A stretch of DNA of 64,000 bases from Bradyrhizobium sp. AZCC 1721 (GTDB lineage Bacteria; Pseudomonadota; Alphaproteobacteria; Rhizobiales; Xanthobacteraceae): NCBI RefSeq assembly GCF_036924715.1, contig NZ_JAZHSB010000001.1:2595001-2659000 (forward strand). Reading direction: 5' to 3'. Positions 25,198 through 33,317 of the stretch are shown here, piece after piece. Position 1 is the first letter of the stretch; each line of letters starts with the position of its first letter. The notes below the pieces were generated by a model. The model was not told the origin of the DNA, searched no databases, and saw nothing but the letters and a program-made list of their open reading frames with translations. The translations under genes were made by a program, and so were the position numbers.

Positions 25198-28130
25198 ATT
25201 CCTCCGCCTTGGCCGCGCGGTTCGTCAGCGGGCCGCATGTCGCAGCCAGCAGTAACGCCGAACAACGCCTGGGAGACTGGCTCGCCGAACTGGAGCCGGA
25301 GCAATCGGCTGAGATCATGGCGTGGCTGGATCGCCCGCTCGCCAGGACCATCCTGCTTGGCATCGCCGAGTTCTCGCCATACCTGTTCGACTTGATCCGG
25401 ACTGACGCCGCTCGGCTGCTGCGTTTGCTGGCATGCGACCCGGAACCACATCTCACCTCGCTGATCGAGAAAGGCACGCGCGACGTACTCGCGGCCGCGG
25501 GCGAGGCCGACGTGATGCATCTGCTTCGCCGCATGAAGTCGGAAGCCGCGTTGTTGATCGCGCTGTGCGATATCGGAGGGGTCTGGCCGGTGATGCGGGT
25601 GACGGCGGCGCTGACCGATCTTGCAACCGTGTCCGTGCAGACGGCGCTGCGCTTCCTGCTACGTCAGGAGGTCACGCGCGGCCGCATGACGGCGCTCAAT
25701 CATGACCGGCCGGAGGAGGACAGCGGATTGATCGTGCTCGCGATGGGCAAGATGGGCGCGGGCGAATTGAACTACTCCAGCGACATCGACCTAATCGTGT
25801 TTTTCGATCCCACCCGCACCTCGCTGGTCGCAGACATCGAGCCGGCGCCGTTCTTCGTGCGGGTGACGCAGGCGCTCGCCCGCCTGCTGCAGCAACGCTC
25901 CGGCGAGGGTTACGTGTTCCGCGTCGATCTGCGCCTGCGGCCCGATCCAGCCTCGACGCAGGTGGCGATTTCGACCGAGGCGGCGCTGCACTATTACGAG
26001 CGGGAAGGTCGGACCTGGGAACGCGCCGCGATGATCAAGGCGCGTGTTTGCGCCGGCGACGCCAAAGCGGGCGAGGCGCTGATCGCGGAACTGTCGCCGT
26101 TCGTCTGGCGCAAGCATCTGGATTTTGCCGCGCTCGCCGACGTCCACGACATGAAGCGGCAGATGCAGACCTATCGCGGCCAGAGCGAGATCGCGGTCGA
26201 AGGTCATAACGTCAAGGTCGGCCGCGGCGGCATCCGTGAGATCGAGTTCTTCGCACAAACGCAGCAGCTCATTGCCGGCGGTCGCCATCCGGAACTGCGG
26301 GTGCGCCCCACGCTCCATGCGTTGCAGGTGCTGGCGACCAGCAACTGGATCAGCTTTCAGGCCCACGACGAGTTGACCGCGGCCTATGAGTTCCTGCGCC
26401 GCGTCGAGCACCGACTGCAGATGATCGCGGACGAGCAGACCCATGCACTGCCCGAAGATGCCGAGGCTGTGGAGCGTTTTGCGAACTTCTTCGGCTATGA
26501 GAGCCGGGCGGCCTTTGCGAAGGACTTGCTCGGCCATCTCAACGTCGTGCAGGGGCATTACGGCAAGCTGTTCGAGGGCGATCCGACCGGCACGGTGAAG
26601 CTGCCGCAGCTCAATTATGCCGGCGGGCCTGAGGATGCGCGTCTGCTCGATCACCTGACGATGCTCGGCTTCAAGAAGCCCGTCGCGGTGGCTGGCACCC
26701 TGCAGCACTGGATGCAGGGCAACTATCGCGCGCTCCGCAACGAGGCGACCAAGGCTGCCTTCATCGAATTCGTGCCCGGCCTGATCCTCGGTCTCGCGCA
26801 TGCCGAAGATCCCGACGACGCCGTGACCACGTTCGATCGTTTTCTCGGCGCATTGCAGCGCGGCGGCCGGCTGATTTCACTGTTGAGCCAGAACCGCGAC
26901 CTGGTCGCGCTGGTGGCCTTGATCCTCGGCGCGGCGCCGAGGCTCGGCGACATGCTGGCGCGCCAGCCGCAGATCATGGACGGCTTGATCGATCCTCGTT
27001 TCTTCGGCGCGATGCCGGACCGGAAGGAATTGTCGGCGCGGCTGGCGGCGACGCTGAAGGACGCGGACTCTTACGAAGACTTCCTCGATCGCCTGCGGCT
27101 GTTCGGGCAGGAGAGCCTGTTTTTGATCGGCACGCGGATCCTGTCCGGCACGGTTTCCGCCCAGCACGCTGGCGTCGCCTTTGCCGACGTCGCCGAAGGC
27201 ATTGTGCACACCGTGCATGGCCTGGTGAGAGACCAGTTCGCGACCCAGTACGGCCGCATCAAGGGACAGGAGACCGCGATCCTCGCGATGGGCCGGCTCG
27301 GCAGCCGCGAGATGACGGCATCTTCCGATCTCGACCTGATCCTGTTGTATGATTTCGACACGGACAATCCCGATTCCGACGGCGAGCGATCGCTGCACGG
27401 CGCGCAATATTTTACGCGGCTGACCCAGCGGCTGATCTCAGCGTTCACGACGCGGACCAATTACGGCGTACTCTATGAAGTCGATATGCGGCTTCGGCCG
27501 TCGGGCCGCGCCGGGCCGCTGGCGTCGCGGATCGATTCCTTTTCCGATTATCAGGAACGCGAAGCCTGGACCTGGGAGCACATGGCGCTGACGCGGGCGC
27601 GAGTGATCTCGGCTTCGCCGGCGTTTCGGAAGGAGATCGAGGACGCGATCCGCAGTGTGCTGACGCGGCCGCGCGATGCGGCCTCGACCGCCGGCGACGT
27701 CGCGGACATGCGCCGGGCGATTGCGCTGGAGAAGGGCGAGGACGACATCTGGAACCTCAAGCAGGCCGCCGGCGGCCTGGTCGACATCGATTTCATCGCG
27801 CAGTATTTGCAGCTCGTTCACGCCTCGGAAAAGCCCGAGATCCTCAGCGTTTCCACGCTGCAGGTGCTTGACAACGCCGCACGCCTTGGCGTGCTGGCGC
27901 CATCCGACGCCGAGATTTTGCGTTCGGCGGCGCGGCTCTATCACGACCTGACGCAGATCCTCAGGCTTTGCGTCACCGGCAAATTCAAGCCGGAGACGTC
28001 GGGAGAGAACCTTTTGCGCGTCATGGCGCGCGCCGGCGACACGCCGGATTTCTCGACGCTGGAAGCGCGCCTGTGCGAGACGCAAGGCGAGGTACGGCGG
28101 GTGTTTCAGGCGCTTGTCGGCGGCGGTTGA
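25194..28130 (+). CDS. glnE: Bifunctional glutamine synthetase adenylyltransferase/deadenylase
   Basis: The 978-residue enzyme has the two nucleotidyltransferase domains of GlnE. The N-terminal deadenylase domain carries GKMGAGELNYSSDIDLIVFF; the C-terminal adenylylase carries MGRLGSREMTASSDLDLILL. Both keep the G-S/G-x-E-x10-S-D-x-D-L signature. Helical regulatory regions follow each (for example VKVGRGGIREIEFFAQTQQL). It attaches and removes AMP on glutamine synthetase in response to PII and glutamine. ATG overlaps the kinase stop (ATGA). Full length. Confidence 0.96.
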   Translation: MNSSALAARFVSGPHVAASSNAEQRLGDWLAELEPEQSAEIMAWLDRPLARTILLGIAEFSPYLFDLIRTDAARLLRLLACDPEPHLTSLIEKGTRDVLAAAGEADVMHLLRRMKSEAALLIALCDIGGVWPVMRVTAALTDLATVSVQTALRFLLRQEVTRGRMTALNHDRPEEDSGLIVLAMGKMGAGELNYSSDIDLIVFFDPTRTSLVADIEPAPFFVRVTQALARLLQQRSGEGYVFRVDLRLRPDPASTQVAISTEAALHYYEREGRTWERAAMIKARVCAGDAKAGEALIAELSPFVWRKHLDFAALADVHDMKRQMQTYRGQSEIAVEGHNVKVGRGGIREIEFFAQTQQLIAGGRHPELRVRPTLHALQVLATSNWISFQAHDELTAAYEFLRRVEHRLQMIADEQTHALPEDAEAVERFANFFGYESRAAFAKDLLGHLNVVQGHYGKLFEGDPTGTVKLPQLNYAGGPEDARLLDHLTMLGFKKPVAVAGTLQHWMQGNYRALRNEATKAAFIEFVPGLILGLAHAEDPDDAVTTFDRFLGALQRGGRLISLLSQNRDLVALVALILGAAPRLGDMLARQPQIMDGLIDPRFFGAMPDRKELSARLAATLKDADSYEDFLDRLRLFGQESLFLIGTRILSGTVSAQHAGVAFADVAEGIVHTVHGLVRDQFATQYGRIKGQETAILAMGRLGSREMTASSDLDLILLYDFDTDNPDSDGERSLHGAQYFTRLTQRLISAFTTRTNYGVLYEVDMRLRPSGRAGPLASRIDSFSDYQEREAWTWEHMALTRARVISASPAFRKEIEDAIRSVLTRPRDAASTAGDVADMRRAIALEKGEDDIWNLKQAAGGLVDIDFIAQYLQLVHASEKPEILSVSTLQVLDNAARLGVLAPSDAEILRSAARLYHDLTQILRLCVTGKFKPETSGENLLRVMARAGDTPDFSTLEARLCETQGEVRRVFQALVGGG

Positions 28131-28263
28131 CGTTTCCGTTCGATTTGCGTTGCGATGACATTTGTGTCCGAAGCTTGAAGCCGTTCCCGGTCGCTCCCAA
28201 GTGTAGAGGTACGATCGTCGCCGCCGGTGAGATCGCCCGGAACCACCGTCATTCGGAGGCTGG

Positions 28264-28458
28264 ATGCATACCGAGATCAACATTTTCGACAGGCCCATCG
28301 AGCGCATCAGGAAAACCTGCGAGTTGACGGGCTTTGGTGCCGATTTCGACCGCAAGCTGCCGGAACTCGAAACCTACCTTGAAAGGCTGATGGCCGAAGG
28401 CGAAACCAGCGAGGAACGGCTGACCGTGAGCGGTCTGACCTTTGTCAAGCAGGCATAG
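28264..28458 (+). CDS. Small hypothetical protein (64 residues)
   Basis: Starts MHTEINIFDRPIERIRKTCE with GGAGG 4 nt before the ATG. It is soluble, charged and helical, with an acidic middle (LETYLERLMAEGETSEERL). I recognise no domain. The strong ribosome-binding site and clean composition support a real gene; function unknown. Confidence 0.65.
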   Translation: MHTEINIFDRPIERIRKTCELTGFGADFDRKLPELETYLERLMAEGETSEERLTVSGLTFVKQA

Positions 28459-28492
28459 CAGGGACTTTGCGTGAAGCCCTGGCAAGGCGGCG

Positions 28493-28714
28493 TCAGGAAA
28501 TTTCGTCCGGAAGCCTCCAGGCCGGATCCGGCGCGCAATACTCTTCCCTGATTTCTTTCACGTGATAGCGGGTCAACAGAATCGCCCCGCCGGCTTCGTC
28601 GGCAACGGAAAGATCGGAAATCAGGGAAGCGTCGAGGGCTTGCTTCCAGACCTCTGCCTCAGTCGGCAGGCCAGGACCGATTTGCCTGTCGTCGGCAAAC
28701 AGCGCGTAGGGCAC
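28493..28714 (-). CDS. Small hypothetical protein (73 residues)
   Basis: The frame encodes VPYALFADDRQIGPGLPTEAEVW at its start and ends DPAWRLPDEIS. GTG 28714 is chosen because GGAG lies 6 nt upstream; TTG 28732 is an alternative but falls in the hairpin described below. Soluble, Asp/Glu-rich, no known domain. An intrinsic-terminator-like hairpin lies directly before its ribosome-binding site, which may attenuate it. Confidence 0.6.
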   Translation of the reverse strand: MPYALFADDRQIGPGLPTEAEVWKQALDASLISDLSVADEAGGAILLTRYHVKEIREEYCAPDPAWRLPDEIS

Positions 28715-29028
28715 GAGCCTCTCCCCAATCAAAACCCCGCCAGCTATCTAAGATAACTGACGGGGCTTTTGAGCTGATAATTCCGGTGGATTTCTCCTTT
28801 TCCTGAACTACCTGCTCCCTCCTGCAACGCCGGACGATGGATATCGTTCCCAACCTTTTCGGTTGCAGGTGAAAAATGGCGCCCTGCCGATCGACCGTCC
28901 TTCCTGATTTTTCTGATGGGAACGGTGCACCAATGGCGGCTTTCGGACGTTCGCCTCAATCGCGTGGAACTATTGCCGCTTTTTCCTGCTTGAGAGCGGC
29001 GTCTTCAACCCTTGGAGCGGGACGGCCC
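28715..29028. other. Intergenic region with a hairpin
   Basis: The left third holds the palindrome at 28731-28770. The rest, up to the small secreted protein gene, has no further gene that I can support. Confidence 0.4.
28731..28770 (-). terminator. Strong hairpin with T/A tracts on both sides (terminator or attenuator)
   Basis: AAAACCCCGCCAG and CTGACGGGGCTTTT are paired around a TATCTAAGATA centre; nearly every base pairs. It has a T tract on either strand, so it could stop transcription in both directions. On the minus strand its T tract runs straight into the ribosome-binding site of the 28493-28714 gene. Confidence 0.6.
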
Positions 29029-29289
29029 ATGCGCAAACTACTATTTGGAATCGCACTCACACTACCAATCGCTTTCATGTCCCCGGCAACGGCGATGCCC
29101 CGCGGCTACCCGCTGATCCACGACTCTCTGGTCAAGGGAGATCTGATCGAAGTAAAGGGCGGGCACGGCCGCGGGCATGGTTGGGGCCGCGGCCACGGTT
29201 ACCGTCCGTTTGGTTGGAGCCGCGGCCGAAAAGTCGGTTGGCGCGGCCGTGGCTGCCCGCCGGGTCACTGGAAGAAGGGCTGGTGCTGA
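29029..29289 (+). CDS. Small secreted Gly/His/Arg-rich protein
   Basis: The 86-residue precursor starts MRKLLFGIALTLPIAFMSPATA, a clear signal peptide with an A-x-A cleavage site. The mature part has HDSLVKGDLIEVKGGHGRGH and further G-H-G-R/W repeats, then ends GCPPGHWKKGWC with two Cys that could pair. It may bind metal or polyanions, but no family is recognised. GGAG lies upstream of ATG 29029. The frame is open upstream, but those codons are atypical. Confidence 0.65.
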   Translation: MRKLLFGIALTLPIAFMSPATAMPRGYPLIHDSLVKGDLIEVKGGHGRGHGWGRGHGYRPFGWSRGRKVGWRGRGCPPGHWKKGWC

Positions 29290-29314
29290 AACCGGACGGC
29301 CGGCCACTTTCCCT

Positions 29315-29348
29315 CTAGGGCGGCTACAAGGCTAGGGCGGCTACAAGG
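29315..29348. repeat. 17-bp tandem duplication at the 3' end of the anti-sigma gene
   Basis: CTAGGGCGGCTACAAGG occurs twice without a gap (29315-29331 and 29332-29348). The right copy contains the anti-sigma stop codon, so the duplication added a second copy of the stop region just downstream. Confidence 0.8.
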
Positions 29349-30093
29349 CCCGTGCCGCGTTGCCCTTGAACAGGATTGGGCCGGTCGGTCGTCCGATGGG
29401 TGAGCCGCCTTCGGGCTCCAGCGTGATCTCGAACAGTTGATCTTGCGCGGTTTCCGGCAGCGACTCCAGGTCGAGCTGCAGCGTGCGCGACTGACCGGTG
29501 AGGCCGATCGACTTCGGGCCGATCGCGCGATCCCACAAGGTCCAAACCTGCAGCGTTCGGCCGGGAGGAACCTCGATCGGCCGCAACGGTATCAACTCGA
29601 CCCGGCCGTTCGAAAAGGCGTTGACGATGGCGCCGGCCTCTTTCGTCGTGTCGTTCACCAGCACGGCGACGTAAATCGGCTTGCGCTGGGCGAGCGCGAT
29701 CATGTCATGACGAAGCTGGCGCGACGTCGCTAACGCACCGATCATGATTGTCGCAAAAAGCAGTGCGGCGAAGGCTCCGCCGATACCGAGGCCGCGCCAG
29801 AACCGGATGTTGTCCCACAGTGTGGCGCCGCGCAGCGCGGCGCGTGCGGAGGGCAGGGCGTCGATCGGCGCGATTCTGGTTGCATCCACGATGCGCTGCC
29901 AAAGCGCCGGGCTCGGTGGAGTTTCCTCGGCAGTGAGATCGAGGTCCGCAAGCCGTTCCCGCCACGCGCTGACAGCCTGAGCAAACGATTGGTCGGTTGC
30001 GATGCGCCGTTCGGCGGCGGCGTGCTCTGCACCGTCAAGGAGGCCCATCACGTAATCGGCGGCCATGGCGTTATCGGCTTCGTGCGGGTTCAT
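29341..30093 (-). CDS. Anti-sigma factor (RskA/ChrR-type, single-pass)
   Basis: The 250-residue protein has a cytoplasmic N-terminal domain (MNPHEADNAMAADYVMGLLD ... AAERRIATDQSFAQAVSAWRERLADLD), a membrane helix (IGGAFAALLFATIMIGAL) and a periplasmic RskA-like C-domain (PIYVAVLVNDTTKEAGAIVNA). It should sequester the ECF sigma factor at the membrane. The N-domain lacks the H-x3-C-x2-C zinc motif, so it is not a ZAS-type factor. ATG 30093 overlaps the sigma stop (ATGA), with AGGAG 8 nt upstream. Confidence 0.85.
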   Translation of the reverse strand: MNPHEADNAMAADYVMGLLDGAEHAAAERRIATDQSFAQAVSAWRERLADLDLTAEETPPSPALWQRIVDATRIAPIDALPSARAALRGATLWDNIRFWRGLGIGGAFAALLFATIMIGALATSRQLRHDMIALAQRKPIYVAVLVNDTTKEAGAIVNAFSNGRVELIPLRPIEVPPGRTLQVWTLWDRAIGPKSIGLTGQSRTLQLDLESLPETAQDQLFEITLEPEGGSPIGRPTGPILFKGNAARAL

Positions 30094-30668
30094 CCCATGC
30101 ACTCCTGCAACGCAAAGAGGCTACGCCGTACCCAGCTCTTGACCGTGCCGAGCGGAACCTTGAGCCGTCCCGCCAATTCGCCGTGGCTCATACCGTGAAC
30201 ATAGGCGAGCACCACGACGTCGCGACGGGGGCGGTCGAGCTGCTCGAGACACCGGCGCAACGCGCTGGTCTCCGGCATCCGTGACAGAGTGGTCTCGCAG
30301 TCGACATCCGCGACGCTTTCATCGGATGCTTCGTAGCGGTGCTCATCGCGATGAATACTGAGGGCACGGTTGCGCACCACCGCATAGAGCCACCCCCGCG
30401 CGCTGCCGCGGCGCGGATCGAAGCCGGCCGCGCCGCGCCAGATCCGGATAAAGGCGTCGTGCACCGCTTCTTCCGCTAGGTCCTGCCGAAACAGGATGCG
30501 GCGCGCGATGCCGACCATGCGCGGCGCCTCGCTGTCGTAGATCACGCGCAATGCGGTGCGGTCGCCGGCCGCGCAGCGCGCCAGGGCCGCGGTAAGCTGC
30601 GCCTCGCGCTCCCCATCGAACAGGGCAGGAGCCTGCAGGTTGGCGGTGATGGTGCCATTTCCAGTCAT
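30090..30668 (-). CDS. ECF-family RNA polymerase sigma factor
   Basis: The 192-residue factor has region 2 (IYDSEAPRMVGIARRILF, QDLAEEAVHDAFIRIWRGAA) and region 4 (SALRRCLEQLDRPRRDVVVL, HGELAGRLKVPLGTVKSWVR). ATG 30668 is selected because AAGGG precedes it and the upstream residues do not resemble sigma factors. It is co-transcribed with the anti-sigma factor and divergent from a DUF4394 gene, its likely target. The signal is unknown. Confidence 0.9.
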   Translation of the reverse strand: MTGNGTITANLQAPALFDGEREAQLTAALARCAAGDRTALRVIYDSEAPRMVGIARRILFRQDLAEEAVHDAFIRIWRGAAGFDPRRGSARGWLYAVVRNRALSIHRDEHRYEASDESVADVDCETTLSRMPETSALRRCLEQLDRPRRDVVVLAYVHGMSHGELAGRLKVPLGTVKSWVRRSLFALQECMG

Positions 30669-30712
30669 GTCTATGCCCTTGCATAGTTGTTCTACCTTGA
30701 GATGCGGCATTT

Positions 30713-30752
30713 GGATGCATGTGTCGAAAATAATTTTCAGTGTGCTGCATCC
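30713..30752. promoter_or_regulatory. Nested dyads between sigma factor and DUF4394 gene
   Basis: GGATGCA (30713-30719) and TGCATCC (30746-30752) bracket a perfect 13-bp dyad GAAAATAATTTTC (30726-30738). It lies 45 nt from the sigma start and 70 nt from the DUF4394 start, a good place for a shared operator. Confidence 0.4.
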
Positions 30753-30821
30753 GTTTCGCCGCGCCGCCGGTACCCGCTGTGTTGGTCCCGAGAGGATCAT
30801 AGCAACACAGGGAGCTCACCA

Positions 30822-31598
30822 ATGAATTATCGTTCGATTTTCGCCGCTTCGGCCGCACTATTGCTGTCATCCGCAGCCGCCAACGCCGCGCAGGTCGCAG
30901 CCCTGATCGGCGGCGACACCATTGCGATGGTCGATACCGCGCAGAAGAAGGCGACCGGGTCGGTCAAGGTCACCGGCATTTCCGGTGCGCTGGTCGGCAT
31001 CGACGTACGTCCGGCTGACGGCATGCTCTATGGACTGGTCGACGATGGCACCATTGTGACCATTGCGATGGACGGCAAGGCCACGACGAAATCCAAACTT
31101 GACACCATGCTCGCCAAGGGCGTAGCCGCGACGGTCGATTTCAACCCGGTGGCGGATCGCCTGCGTGTGATGGGCGCGGACGGGATGAACCTGCGGGCGA
31201 ATGTCGATGACGGCAAGGTGACCAAGGACGGCGATCACAAGTTTGCCGATAGCGACATGCACAAGGGCGAAAAGCCGAACATCGTCGCCGGCGCCTATAT
31301 CAATTCGGTGAAGGGCGCAAAGGAAACGGCATTGTTCAACATCGACGGCACCATCGGCGGATTGATCAAGCAGGCGCCGCCGAATGACGGCGTGCTCGGC
31401 GCGATCGGCAAGCTCGGGATCAAGGCGGATACCGTCGGGTTTGACATCTGGTCCGACGGTAACGGCAAGAACGAAGCCTGGCTGATGGCGGGCGGCACGC
31501 TCTACAGCATCGACCTCGCGACCGGAAAGGCGACCGAGGCTGCAAAGATCGCCGGCGTCAGCGGCACGGTCAAGGACATCGCCATCATGGGAATGTAG
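30822..31598 (+). CDS. Secreted DUF4394 protein
   Basis: The 258-residue precursor starts MNYRSIFAASAALLLSSAAANAAQ (signal peptide, A-x-A cleavage). The mature protein has the DUF4394 pattern: ALVGIDVRPADGMLYGLVDDG, VDFNPVADRLRVMGADGMNLR and DIWSDGNGKNEAWLMAGG, consistent with a beta-propeller-like extracellular fold. Function of the family is unknown. GGAG lies 7 nt before ATG. It is divergent from the ECF sigma/anti-sigma pair, a common arrangement, so it is a likely member of that regulon. Confidence 0.88.
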   Translation: MNYRSIFAASAALLLSSAAANAAQVAALIGGDTIAMVDTAQKKATGSVKVTGISGALVGIDVRPADGMLYGLVDDGTIVTIAMDGKATTKSKLDTMLAKGVAATVDFNPVADRLRVMGADGMNLRANVDDGKVTKDGDHKFADSDMHKGEKPNIVAGAYINSVKGAKETALFNIDGTIGGLIKQAPPNDGVLGAIGKLGIKADTVGFDIWSDGNGKNEAWLMAGGTLYSIDLATGKATEAAKIAGVSGTVKDIAIMGM

Positions 31599-31688
31599 CC
31601 GACCGCTGCCATCTCCGGACGCCGGGATTCTGCCGGTTGCTTGCGCGACCGGCAGAACTTTCCGGTGAATTCGGGCTCAGCCAGGTGC

Positions 31689-31902
31689 TTACGCCTTCTT
31701 CAACGTCTCGAGCGCGTTGCGGACATTGGGATCGAGCCCGGTCCCGCCATTGTCCAGATGGGCGAAGATCGCCTTGCGCATCCGCGGGTCCCAGAACTTT
31801 CTGATGTGCTCGGCTATGCCGGGGCACGGCCTTATCTTGTCCCTGGCTCTGAAAGAATTTGCCGAGTTGATTGGCCATGTAGATCAAACGGTCAGGCGAC
31901 AT
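31689..31902 (-). pseudogene. fdsD: fdsD, formate dehydrogenase delta subunit, frameshifted
   Basis: The start [20 protein letters not shown] is the normal opening of FdsD. After QDKAVP the frame shifts: a CCCC run near 31815-31818 has one extra C. Removing one C restores GIAEHIRKFWDPRMRKAIFA and a proper end NALETLKKA at TAA 31689-31691. The intact gene would be about 70 codons; the 214-nt span is 71 codons plus one base. FdsD is the small accessory subunit of NAD-linked, molybdenum-containing formate dehydrogenase. A sequencing error in the homopolymer cannot be excluded, but the neighbouring fdhD is also broken. Confidence 0.82.
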
Positions 31903-32300
31903 GGGCGGCTCCGGCAGCGCCAGTATGTTGTGCAACCGCAATCCGCTGTGGATGCGTGAAGATCTCAAATCCATCCGCATGTGCGATGGCCGCGAGCGTG
32001 ATACCGGCGGCACCCGCGATGCGAACGGCAAGCGCGGTCGGTGCTGACACCGCGACCATCAGCGGGGCGCCGATCGCGGCGGTCTTCTGCACCATCTCGA
32101 CTGAGACGCGGCTGGTCAGCAGCACTATGCCGGCGGCGGCCGGAATGGCAGCCTGCGCCAGCGCGCCGGCGATCTTGTCGAGCGCGTTGTGGCGGCCGAC
32201 GTCCTCCCGCAACGCCACGAGGCCGTGCGCAGGCGTCCAGAATGCCGCCGCATGCACCGCGCGGGTCTGGATGTTGATCTGCTGCAATGGGATAAAAAAT
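31892..32300 (-). pseudogene. fdhD: fdhD C-terminal remnant (formate dehydrogenase accessory protein)
   Basis: The minus-strand frame has the C-terminal half of Fdh[10 protein letters not shown], then [30 protein letters not shown] and [14 protein letters not shown]. FdhD transfers sulfur to the molybdenum cofactor of formate dehydrogenase. The N-terminal half, including the C-G-x-C-G catalytic Cys loop, is absent. Upstream of about 32300 the frame runs antisense to the promoter and coding part of a LysR gene, so the N-terminus was removed and not merely mis-started. It overlaps fdsD by 11 nt, the usual order fdhD-fdsD. The breakpoint is placed at 32280-32310. Confidence 0.8.
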
Positions 32301-32425
32301 TGGACAATATGAATGTCGAATTTCCGTCCCTCGGACGCCGTTTTGAAGTATTGGCGCCTTCGCGCCCGTGCTATTTGTGGCACTTGGGCGACCGCCCATA
32401 CGGCCAAATTTCGTGGGATTTCTCG

Positions 32426-33316
32426 GTGATCGACAAGCTTGAACTTCTGCTGGCGCTGGCAAAGGAGCGGCATTTTGGGCGGGCGGCGGAAGCCTGCGGC
32501 GTCACCCAGCCGACCATGTCGACCAGCCTCAAGCAGCTTGAGGAAATTCTCGGCGTCATGCTGGTGCAGCGCGGCTCCCGGTTCCAGGGCTTTACGCCGG
32601 AGGGCGAGCGCACGCTCGACTGGGCGCGGCGCATCGTCGGCGACGCCCGCGCGATGCGGCAGGAGATCAACAGCCTCAAGGACAAGCTCTCCGGCGAAAT
32701 CAGGATCGCCGCGATCCCGACCGTGCTCGGCATGGTGGCGCAGCTCACCACGCCGTACCGCGCGCGATACCCGGACGTGCGCTTTCGCATCCAGTCCTGC
32801 ACGTCGGCCGATGTGCTGGGCCTTCTCGAAAATCTCGAGGTGGATGCCGGGCTGACCTATATCGAGAACGAGCCGATCGGCAAGGTTCGCACCATTCCGC
32901 TCTATAACGAAAGCTATCGCCTGCTGACGGCGCCCGACGCCATGTTCGGCGACCGCAAGCAGGTCACCTGGAAGGAGGTCGGGCAGGTGCCGTTGTGCCT
33001 GTTAACGCCGGACATGCAGAACCGCCGCATCATCGATCGCGCGCTGGCCTCCGTCGGAGCCGAGGCCACGCCGACGCTGACCTCGAACTCGCTGCTGGTG
33101 CTCTACACGCACGTGAAGACCGGGCGCTGGGCGAGCGTGATGCCGGCCAAGCTTGCGGAGACACTGGGGTTGGCTGACTCCGTCCGCAGCATTCCGATCG
33201 TCGATCCCGTCGTCGACTACAGCATCGGCATGGTGATCCCGCAGCGCGATCCGATGACGCCGCTGATCGCAGCGCTGGTGCAGGTCGCCCGCGAGGTGGC
33301 GCCGACCCTGGCGTAG
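32426..33316 (+). CDS. LysR-family regulator adjoining the decayed formate dehydrogenase locus
   Basis: The 296-residue regulator starts at GTG 32426: [20 protein letters not shown], helix-turn-helix [20 protein letters not shown], then a LysR effector domain ([20 protein letters not shown] and [20 protein letters not shown]). In Bradyrhizobium a LysR gene like this lies divergent from fdsGBA-fdhD-fdsD. Here only the fdhD/fdsD tail remains on the other side, so the regulator has probably lost its adjacent target. It looks intact, so it may control other genes or be on the way to decay. Confidence 0.88.
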   Translation: MIDKLELLLALAKERHFGRAAEACGVTQPTMSTSLKQLEEILGVMLVQRGSRFQGFTPEGERTLDWARRIVGDARAMRQEINSLKDKLSGEIRIAAIPTVLGMVAQLTTPYRARYPDVRFRIQSCTSADVLGLLENLEVDAGLTYIENEPIGKVRTIPLYNESYRLLTAPDAMFGDRKQVTWKEVGQVPLCLLTPDMQNRRIIDRALASVGAEATPTLTSNSLLVLYTHVKTGRWASVMPAKLAETLGLADSVRSIPIVDPVVDYSIGMVIPQRDPMTPLIAALVQVAREVAPTLA

Positions 33317-33317
33317 A

